Source of the DNA: Ctenosaura bakeri
Lineage: Eukaryota > Chordata > Lepidosauria > Squamata > Iguanidae
Length of the DNA: 64,000 nt
Direction: 5' to 3'
Assembly: GCA_948474755.1 (NCBI GenBank)
Contig: CAOLHI010003150.1
Location: 162,559-226,558 of the forward strand
This document shows positions 55,745 to 64,000 of this stretch, in pieces; positions within the stretch are counted from its first letter, which is position 1; each line of letters opens with the position of its first letter. The position numbers and the translations under genes were made by a program. The notes beneath the pieces were generated by a model. That model had not been told where the DNA came from, did no database searches, and saw only the letters and a program-made list of their open reading frames with translations.

Positions 55745-57317
55745 GATATCCCCTATGGCCATTTATTGGGTGGGAAGGACAGGGAATAGCTAGGCAGTGT
55801 CTGGATGTGCAGAAAGCATCCTATTGGATATCCCAGGAGTCCTCTGAATGTGCAGGAATATCCATTTCCTCCTGCAGCAAATCTGCCCGACTGTGTTTTA
55901 ACAATGGGATAATACAGAGCCACATTGGCAGAAACATAATTGGTTGCACCATGCCAGGGCTTGGTGGAAGGATGGTATAGTGCAGCAACTGTATAACGAT
56001 AGGAGCTCATATCCGTACTGCACAAGCAAAATGCAGGATCTCAGTCAATAAGTTCTGACTCTGCGAAGTGTGCAGATCAATTTTAGGTGGCAAATTCAAT
56101 GTTTGTTTTGAAAGCAGGGGCCATGTGCCATCCATGGGACTTCTGCAAATGTTCACATACATTGGTCTCTGAAGCATCGGGGCTATCCTTTTTAAAACAC
56201 TCCCATTTAACAATTGCATTCCACATAAGATAAAACTGAATGCTCTTTGTGCTGGGATTTTTTTATTAAAAATGCCCCAAAGGAGCTCCTTTCACCCCAC
56301 CAAGAACAAATAAGCTGTTAACGGAACAGAGTAGGGGAGAGTGCATTCTTTCTCTGAGTTATATTTTTACTATAACATAAACTCAAACACATTTATAAAC
56401 AGCTTTACAGCTGCTTCCTGGAATAACTAGATAAAAGCAGCACTAAAATACGGAATCCCTCTTAAGTAGATCAACGAAGGAAAACACGCAGCATAGTCAC
56501 AAAAAGAAAGGAACGGAGGCCTTGTAAAATTTCATGCCCAGCACTTACATGTTGAGATATTCACTCTGAATTTGTTTAGTGGCAAAGAGAATATAGACAA
56601 GAAGCTTGTGTACTTCCAAAGTGTCCCTGTCAGGTGCACAGGAAAATTTTCCGGGAGTTGTAACCCACACAATGAAATATCAGTAAGCAATTGCCTAAAA
56701 AGTGTGTGATACATGTCACAGGCATCTGGCACATGTCTTAGGGCTTGTCCAGAAAGGAAAAAAAGAGTTGCTGGAAGCACTGAGACCTTCCAGTTCATTT
56801 TGTTTGGATTTTATCTGCATATTCATGGTTTTGCATCCAAACCATTTCTCGAAATATCCCACGTTTCCATCCCTCCACCCCTTATGTTTTGCCTCCTCTC
56901 CCTTCCACACAGATCATGTGTCATGTCTAGACTCCAGCAATGTTTCAGAAAATGATGTTCACCAATTTCCACTGAGTAATTTTAGATTATTATTCAAGAG
57001 TTATAGCCAAAGTGTTAGTGTGCTTTAGGAATATTACACTAGTTAAGGAGTAAGATCATTTTCTTTTATTGTTAGCATTTCTCTTTCCTGCACTTGATCG
57101 CTGTTGAATCTGTGTCCTGGAAGCAATTGCTATGTTTCTTGGCAGTGGCCATCTTAGCTACTCCCTGTATAAAACAAACAGACAGCCATGGAGAGGTACA
57201 TTTCATTTTGGGAAATATTAGGTTACTTTAAACTGATTTGAGGAGTCAGAATGAAAAATCTTTGGTATGCTGTGAGTTCTTTGGGAATATTTCAGTATGG
57301 GAAGAACTTCATGTAGA
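55745..57317. other. Unassigned sequence
   Basis: No gene. The frames at 56532-57028 are mutually overlapping and lack domains. 56220-56520 is A-rich and unique-looking. Confidence 0.4.
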
Positions 57318-57492
57318 GACCTTGTATGGTGTAGTGTTTTGAGCATTGGTTATCACTCTGGAGACCAGGGTTCGGTTCCACATTCAGCCATGGAAACCCA
57401 CTGGGTGACCTTGAGCACATCAGACATTCTCAGCCCCAGAAAAACCCACAGCAGTTATGCCTTAGGGTTACCATAAGTCAGAAACAACCTGA

Positions 57493-57875
57493 CAGTGATG
57501 AATTTAAATCTTTTATTCCAAATCTCATGTCTCTACCTTCAACTCTCAAGTTGAGTCTCTAGTCTTTGCAAGATACCTTCAAGTCAAGTTTCAAGTCTGG
57601 GAGCCAACTATATACTCCAACCTGTATTCCAGAATTTCTGGTCAGAGTCTAATAAACTCAGTTTTAACAATTTAAGTGCAGTTGACCCTCCACTTTTGTG
57701 ATTTTGCATCTGCAGCTTCAGAAGTGGGAATAAGATCCTTCTTAGGTCCTTCTTACTTTCCATTTACAAAGCTGTAGGCTTTTTCAGAAGTGGAGGATAG
57801 TTTTTAATTATGTTTCTTTTAATGGCTGTAAGCCGCTTTGAGTCCCTTCAGGGAGAAAAGCAGGATAAAAATAAA

Positions 57876-57914
<39 letters not shown>

Positions 57915-58412
57915 AAGGATATTCCCCATTACTGAAGCTTCAAGAGCTTTAGAAGGAAGGATCTTTCTTCCTCAAGCCCATCAAGTCCATTGCGTAAGAT
58001 ATTTTCTTTTCCCCTCTGAAATACGCACTCTGCACTCTAGGCACGAATCTTGCCTTCTTCTCTTAGGAAAAGTTTTAGAAGGCTCCTTCTACACAAAGTG
58101 GGGACAGGCTGCTGAGCAGACCTCAACCCCACCTCAAGCCCATTGCCTATCCCAATTGCTGTTCCCTCTAAGAAATGTGTCCACACTTTTGGCTTGAGAC
58201 AGATCACCATGTGACCAGTAAGTTGTAAGGTTTCTGAATGAATGTGTTATGTTACTGAACCAAGGGCAGCAAGTCAGTCATTAAAAATATGCAAGTCTCA
58301 AGTCCAGTTGAGTCAGTGCATCATTTATTGCTGAGTCAAATCTGAGTTGAGTCACTGAAGTGACTTAAGTCTGACTTGAGTCAGAGTCAATTGACTCAAG
58401 TCTACATCACTG
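57493..58412 (-). mobile_element. hAT-like non-autonomous element, copy 2
   Basis: A 920-bp element with ends CAGTGATGAATTTAAATC and CAAGTCTACATCACTG. Flanks CAACCTGA and CAACTGGA (six of eight identical) are a decayed 8-bp duplication made from the host SINE. It is the reverse of 37485-38288, with GACTTGA/TCAAGTC-rich subterminal zones. Length exceeds copy 1 because an L2-type tail and (GAT)n were inserted at about 57798-57917. Confidence 0.85.
57798..57917 (+). repeat. L2-type tail with (GAT)n, inside the hAT-like element
   Basis: 'ctgtaagccgctttgagtcc', 'agcaggataaaaataaa' and then about 12 GAT units (57878-57914). Absent at the matching place in the copy at 37485. Confidence 0.75.
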
Positions 58413-58435
58413 CAACTGGAAGGCACACAATAACG

Positions 58436-60305
58436 TCAAGATCTCCAAAATAAAATCAGTTTATTCAGAAACAAAAGTTGGGACTCTGAGATATTTTTTT
58501 TCTTGTCTGGAGAGGCTTTTAGAGAGGCATGCTTGAGGCACACAACCTTTGCAGCCAGATGCTTTCATGCTGAATTTTGACATTGGTTGGGATATTAACA
58601 CACATTGGCTGAGATCTTGCACCAGATGTTCAGAGAGGAATATTTCGTATGTAGAGTTCTGTGCTCTTAACCCTCTCAGCTATCAAACCTGGAGTGTGTG
58701 GGGGGGTGCGGTTGGGATGCTGCTATGGCTATTTAATGGCCAAAGGCAGTAGGGCAGAGGCAATGAAGAACTAGCCCATTTTGGGAGCAGTTCTCCAAAG
58801 AAAAGAAGTCAAATCACTCCCATCCAGGAGAATTACCTCGTTTCTCTTCATCTGTTTGGAGAATTGTAGCTGGGGTGGTGATTCCTACTGTCCATCTTCT
58901 TTCATTAATGAACAGTCATTGCAGCTTCCCTACCAGCTTGATGGCTGCCAGGGATGGGGAAGTTGTAGATTATACACAATAAATAGCCCCTTGGCCTCTC
59001 CAAAGCAAGACAAAACTTGAGTTATATATGAGTGTGTCACTAATGTGATTGCAGCCTTCCCCCACAAACACATGAAAAAAATATATAATAATTATAATTT
59101 CCTCCAAGAAAAGATCTTTGTCTAGAAAAACTGAACTTGAAACTTCTAGTGGCTTATAAATGTAGAGATTTGTTAGTACGTATATTTGAGCATCTGTTAT
59201 TCCTGTGGGTGATCTTAACCTGTTAAATGAGCTTTTGAAATTCTTGAAGAGGTCCAGAAAAGGGCTTTAATTATTATGCATTTACACACTGCCATCAGTG
59301 TGGCATATCTGGGCACCTTCCAGAGTCAGATGTGCAAAATCAGAGAGGTCTCTGACCTCATGGAATTTGCATTCTAAAACAGAAAGAAAGAAGAAGAAGA
59401 AACAAGAACCACAGAGGGAGGAAGGGGATATGGCCAAATATAATGCATAATTTTCTCATCAACATAATTGGATATCAAGGTAAGTGACTTGATGAATGAA
59501 TTTACATTTCAAACTATGGCATTTGTAGAACTCAACATCTTGGATCAGATACTACTTTGATGCATCCCTGGGGAGGGGGGGGGCTGTCAGAAGTTTATCT
59601 TGATTTCTACCCCTCCCCATTTTTCACAGGTACATAAGGGGGAAGAAAGAAGTTTTGAAAAAAATCAATTACCAGGGTAGTTGGGGAGGGATAGATGGAG
59701 TCCATTCCATTCTGCTCTTTCATCTCTTTAAAATTGATTTACAAAAGAGTTTTTATGGCGCCACTAAAAACCTGCCATCACAACTGCTTCACAAAACTTT
59801 AACTGTATCAGGAGGCTTTGAATTATTCTTTCAAGAAGATGGCTGTGTCTGGGTTTTATGAGGAAATTCTGTACAGTGTACATCTTCCTTGGCTGGCTTT
59901 GATGGTCCATAGCCTCAGTTCAGTGGGGAAGGGGAGGGGGGAAGCGTTGTGTCTCTTCTTCAGTGGAAACAGTACACAACAGCATGAAAAATTTAATTAT
60001 GTTCACATTATGCTCCCTTATGTTCACATACAGTTGATATCAGAAGCCTTGAGCAAAGACGGTGATTTGGTTTAGAAGAAGAGGAGGAAAAAGTTGAAGA
60101 GGGAGGGATGAGCACTAGATAAAATTATTCATGGTGGAGTGAAGAAGGTTAAGTATAGAACTTTCTTCCGCTCTTACAGTAAGAGAATTCTGCATTTATC
60201 AAATATATTTGTTTGGCCAGACAAAAGCAAGTGTTCATAAACAGAATCCTTAAGGAACTCACCGTTACAAGGTATCTTGCTTTGCCTCAAAAGGATGAGA
60301 AAAAA
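58436..60305. other. Unassigned sequence
   Basis: No gene. A few GT- and G-rich runs (58687, 59570-59582). Frames at 58549-60075 have no domain. Confidence 0.4.
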
Positions 60306-60307
60306 TG

Positions 60308-60490
60308 GGCTGCAAGGTATTGTGGACATATATTCCCCCTACAATCCTGGGAATCAGGGTTTGTTTCCCTGTTTGGCCACAGAAACCTGCTGGGTGACTT
60401 TGGTGCATCACACTCTCTCAGGCTCAGAAAACTCTGTCATAATTTTGCCTCAGGGTTGCTGCAAGTCAGAAATGACTTGGGAGCATACAA
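60308..60490 (+). repeat. Degenerate lizard-type SINE
   Basis: 'aatcagggtttgtttccctg', 'cacagaaacctgctgggtga', 'cactctctcaggctcag' and 'aagtcagaaatgacttggga' are in SINE order. The 115-codon frame here is a shadow. Confidence 0.65.
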
Positions 60491-61665
60491 CCTCAGAGGC
60501 AATTTGTATATGTTGGATGTGCTCCATCCCATGATTAATAATGTGACTTATGCAGGATAATGAATGCTTGTTAATTATACTATGCCCCCCCCATATGCTA
60601 AGCTGGCATAAAATGTTGTTGTAGTGACTTATCATCTTGGTGTAGCAAAAGTCTTGGATTACCATCATGTGTTACGAGCCACCATATGTCATGTTAAACC
60701 TCAGGTGAAATCTGAATGATTGTTGTAAGTGTGTGTTCATCCATACCATGAAGACATGGCTCTGTTTACTTAGACATGATAGCGATTGATAAGGGATTTA
60801 CTATGTATGACCTCTAGGGTACTTTATAATAGTAATAGAACCTATGCTAGGACCGTGTGTACAATGCGTTTCTATCAAAGGAAAGTGTCACTGCATCTCA
60901 TCCTAGTGAAGAGTGATAAAAGAGAATAGATGGAGGGATGCCAATCACAAGGCATCAGGTCAGTGTTTAGATGGATTCACAAAGGGTTGAGATAGAGAAA
61001 ACACTCAAGATGCATTAGAAAACAACAGGTGCTGATATGAAAAACTGAGAAAGTTTGGGGACTGGCAAGATCAAAACATGGGAACAAACAAGGTCCCGTG
61101 AGAACCACTGGGAGTTTGGAGAAGAGGAAGACCCTGAGAATCCATCAGTGGAAATTGTGATCATGTGAAAGTGTGTATCCCTATATAGCCAAGTGTGTTA
61201 TTGTAGAATGTTAGCTTCAGCAGCCGTTATATTGTATGCCTAATATACCTCAGTAAACATTGTTGGAAAAACCTATGTGTTTTCTTGGGGTAAAAGAGTA
61301 GCCAGCACATGACAATATGATTCTTGGAGCCAGTTGCTGAGAAGGAGGGTGTTGTTTCATTAATGGGCTGCTTTTGGGGTTCCCATTGGGATGTCTGGTT
61401 GGGCACAGTGAGAGCAAAGTGTTGGACCAGCAAAGACTTTCATAAGATCCAGTTATGTTTCATTGTGGGATGACATGGAGCCTTTGCTGGCTGAGTGGAG
61501 GATAAAATGCAGCACATGTGTGCGTGCGTGCTATTCAAAGGATCGTATCTCCCAATATGAGCCTGTTTATCCTCTAGATCTCCAGGAGACACCATTTTCT
61601 CTGATCTGCTATCTACCTAGGATCCTTTGGTGCAAACAAGGGAGAGGGTTTTTATAGATGGTTGC
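60491..61665. other. Unassigned sequence
   Basis: No gene. 61020-61170 has a diverged 'gtttggagaagaggaagacc', possibly a LINE scrap. Confidence 0.35.
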
Positions 61666-61667
61666 TC

Positions 61668-62045
61668 CAAGAACTCCCTGCTTCCCTCCCTCCCTCCCTC
61701 CCTGCCTAGGGAAGCTAGGATGGCTCCCACCTTGTTCTCCTTCTGATGGCAAGTAAAAACTTTTCTATTCCATCAGACTTTTAGAAATTGACTGTGATGG
61801 GCTATTAATGCCATTTTGTTCATTTTTTAAAAAAAATACCGTCTTTTAATAAATTTTAAATGGCTAAAACTCTGTCCTTCCGAGATATGTGTTTGTGTCT
61901 GTGCGTGATATTTTTGTGTGTTTTAAATCTTTACTGGTTTTAATCATTTGTAAGTCACCTTGAGTCCCATTATTGGGGAAAAGGTAGAATGTAAATGACT
62001 ACTAATAGCAATAGAAGCAGTAGTAATAATAGTGATGATCATGAT
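61668..62045 (+). repeat. L2-like LINE 3' region
   Basis: A (TCCC)n run (61685-61703) is followed by 'ggcaagtaaaaacttttcta', T-rich DNA, 'ttgtaagtcaccttgagtcc', 'ggtagaatgtaaatgac' and a degenerate trinucleotide tail. This is the L2-type 3' layout. Confidence 0.6.
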
Positions 62046-62194
62046 AAGTGTTGAATCTTACTTCAAGACTGGTAAATCAAGAGATGTAAATCTTTCCATA
62101 TTTCATTCTTGCATACAAGAACAAATAATTTCAGCAATTTTCTCCCTATTCAAGGAGAATACAAGGGCTTCTGAACAATTTTCAAGGACTTAGT

Positions 62195-62522
62195 AAGGGA
62201 AAATTCTCTGTGTCTGCTCTTCAGTTCCCAAGGAAACTCACTTGGCCTCCTAACTCTGCTCTCTTTTTGCTGGTGGGCAAAAACATTTTTATTTAAAGGG
62301 TTGTGTTGGGTCAGAGTGAAATGTAATGGGTGTGCTGCAGCTGTTGCTATATTTTGAATGGTTTTAACTTAATGCTTTCACTGAATAGGCCGTTTAATGT
62401 TTTTTAAACTTTTTGTATTAAACACTGCTTTAGCTATTTTGTTTAAAAATTATATGATAAGCCAGTTTATGTCCCATATTGGGGGGGGGGAAGGTAGGAT
62501 ATAAATTAAATAAATAGATAAA
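62195..62522 (+). repeat. L2-like LINE 3' region, second copy
   Basis: 'gctggtgggcaaaaacattt', 'atttaaagggttgtg', 'gataagccagtttatgtccc', a G run, then 'aggtaggatataaattaaat' and AAATAGATAAAT. Same layout and orientation as 61668-62045. Confidence 0.6.
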
Positions 62523-62544
62523 TCGTTTGTGCAAAAATTCCTTG

Positions 62545-62735
62545 TTATTGTGTGCGTTCAAGTTGTTTCCAACTAATGGAAATTCTAAGGCAAACATATT
62601 ATGGGTTTAAGAGCATGATGAAGACATCTGAGGTCACCTGGTGGGTTTCCATCATCAAGCTTGGAATCGATCCCTGGTTTCCAGGGTTGTATTCTAGTGA
62701 CCAAACACCTACACTATGCTGCCTCTCAAAAACTC
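62545..62735 (-). repeat. Lizard-type SINE, reversed
   Basis: 'gtgcgttcaagttgtttcca', 'ggtcacctggtgggtttcca', 'ggaatcgatccctggtttcc' and 'cctacactatgctgcctc' read as the reverse of the SINE. Confidence 0.7.
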
Positions 62736-62754
62736 CTGAGTTTGTATAAGTTCA

Positions 62755-63110
62755 TGTGTGCAAAAATACATATGGTTGCTCTGAACAGAAAAGGCATTTG
62801 GGGGCAGAAGGCAATATGTTCATAAAATAAATTGATTCTCGCACAAAAATATAGCTTTCTGAGCAAAAATCCCACATATTTTCTGTTTTGAAAATATACT
62901 TTCTGACAGAAATCAGGGTATTCACTCAGCTTTTGCTGAGCTATATGATTGGCTTGAATACACTGATTCCTGTGAAGAAAATGTCTTTTTAGATAGTTGT
63001 TTTCTGCACAAAAGCAATATTTTCACATAGGAACCAACATATTTCACATGAAATACACTGTGCAAAAATATTGCTTTTTTCTCTGAAGAAAATTTGTGGA
63101 TATTTTTGTC
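62755..63110. repeat. Degenerate TTTCTGCACAAAAAT-rich repeat
   Basis: Many loose units such as 'gcaaaaatac', 'gcacaaaaatatagctttct', 'ttttctgcacaaaagcaat' and 'gtgcaaaaatattgc'. They resemble a decayed version of the array at 29971-30085. Confidence 0.4.
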
Positions 63111-63270
63111 TGAATTAATTTTTCTAACCCAAGTCCTGAAAAGTGAAGAATCCTATGGCTGTTCTTTGTTCTCAGTGAGGTATCTTCAGTGTCACAACAC
63201 TCTTTTAAATTGCCAATGTGAATATTAATAAGCATTCTTCACATCTGTACCACTATGTCTATATACTCTG

Positions 63271-63470
63271 GGCCTTTCTGCACTGCACTGTTTCAGTGCT
63301 ATTATTCCACTCTCAACATCCTGTGGAATTCTAGGGTTTGTAGTTTACTGAGGCCACAAAGCTCTCAGGATGATTATTCTCAAGGCCCCTCCCTGAACTG
63401 CAAATCCCAGGATTCCATAGGATGTTGAAAGTGGAATAGTAGCACTATAACAGTGCAGTGTGGAAAGGCC
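63271..63470. mobile_element. Harbinger-type MITE, family A
   Basis: A 200-bp element. Left GGCCTTTCTGCACTGCAC, right GTGCAGTGTGGAAAGGCC. Exact CTG duplication at 63268-63270 and 63471-63473. Spacer 'gaggccacaaagctctcagg'. Confidence 0.9.
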
Positions 63471-63473
63471 CTG

Positions 63474-63674
63474 TGTCAGTATCTTCCATCCCATCTGAAG
63501 GCAGCAATGCCAGTAAAGGGATAATGAGCATACTCAGTAGCATCAACAGCTATGGTTTTGAGCACCTCACTGCTGCTTTCCCAGCATCTGCTGCCTGAGG
63601 TGGATATCTCCTTTTGTCCAGTAATTGTTCTAATCTTAACTAGGATGCCCCAGACATGTTTCATTGCATTTTGC
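63474..63674. other. Unassigned sequence
   Basis: No gene or named repeat. Confidence 0.35.
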
Positions 63675-63772
63675 TAGTGTAATAGAGTGATTAGGGTATT
63701 GCAGTAGGACAGGGAAGACCCTGATTCAGATCTCTATGTGTCCACTGGGTAACCTTAGGATGGTCATTGGGC
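63675..63772 (+). repeat. Degenerate SINE fragment
   Basis: 'gctagtgtaatagagtgatt', 'accctgattcagatctct' and 'tccactgggtaacctta' keep the SINE order. Its 3' half is missing. Confidence 0.5.
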
Positions 63773-64000
63773 AAGATGCTGCATTTCATAAGCTGAGCAT
63801 ACTGCTCTGCATGTTCAATTCTGAACTTCTGATGCCCTGGCAATCCCTAGGGAGTTCACTGGATGGGTAGGTGGGAGAGGAGGCAGATCAGGTGACTGAG
63901 AAACTGCCCACAAAGGAAACAAGAATGCTTTTCAATCCAAGAGGGCCATCTTGTTTTTTCCCCTCTCAGCTGAAGTTGCAGCCAAAAAGAGCAGCTTATT
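63773..64000. other. Unassigned sequence to window end
   Basis: No gene or named repeat. Confidence 0.35.

Larger units (their letters stand above)
57318..58432 (+). repeat. Lizard-type tRNA-derived SINE split by an hAT-like element
   Basis: 57318-57492 has the head 'atggtgtagtgttttgagca', B box AGGGTTCGGTTCC, 'ggaaacccactgggtgacct' and 'ataagtcagaaacaacctga'. The SINE resumes after the hAT-like insertion as 'caactggaaggcacacaata' (58413-58432). Confidence 0.85.

Noticed and set aside
57318..57492. tRNA gene suggested by A and B boxes
   Set aside because: The boxes belong to a tRNA-derived SINE. No cloverleaf with paired acceptor stem can be drawn.

Overview
This window is non-coding vertebrate nuclear DNA. 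No open reading frame is longer than about 200 codons, and none that I read looks like a cellular protein exon. The longest frames lie inside repeats or GC-richer transposon cargo. I support no host protein-coding gene, tRNA gene, rRNA gene or CRISPR array. The repeat mixture is CR1-type LINEs, L2-type 3' tails, lizard-type tRNA-derived SINEs, a Penelope-like element with GIY-YIG remains, PIF/Harbinger and hAT miniature elements, and solo LTRs. It points to a reptile, most likely a squamate. That identification is inferred from repeat families and is not proven.

Layout: 0-9 kb holds CR1/L2/SINE fragments, two microsatellite blocks and the first miniature elements. 9.5-10.1 kb holds a truncated LTR. 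10.4-13.4 kb holds a CR1 remnant, miniature elements and a 386-bp Harbinger-type element. 18.2-19.0 kb is a GC- and CpG-rich island. 22.1-23.1 kb is a complete solo LTR. 24.9-25.3 kb is a 446-bp Harbinger-type element. 25.3-28.9 kb is repeat-poor. 30.7-34.0 kb carries two more solo LTRs. 36.1-39.4 kb is a nested block of CR1, hAT, Penelope and a miniature element. 41.8-42.4 kb has a 27-bp minisatellite next to a Harbinger-type element. 44.4-45.6 kb is a three-layer nest ending in a solo LTR. 48-55 kb holds more Harbinger-type elements and a second CR1. 57.3-58.4 kb is a SINE split by an hAT-like element. 61.7-63.8 kb holds L2 tails, SINEs and one more miniature element.

The main signal is mobile-element biology. 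At least four non-autonomous families (about 200, 415, 450 and 386 bp) have different interiors but share GGCC(A/C)TTTCYRCA-like ends and 3-bp target duplications such as TTA, TAA, TAG, TCT and CTG. This suggests that one PIF/Harbinger-type transposase moved all of them. The four complete LTRs each sit between an exact 4-bp target duplication (ATGT, AGGC, GGTG, GATG), so each is an independent solo LTR. No autonomous transposase, integrase or intact reverse transcriptase is present.

Stretches with no recognised element are listed as such. A few look like candidate conserved non-coding DNA, which only cross-species alignment could confirm.
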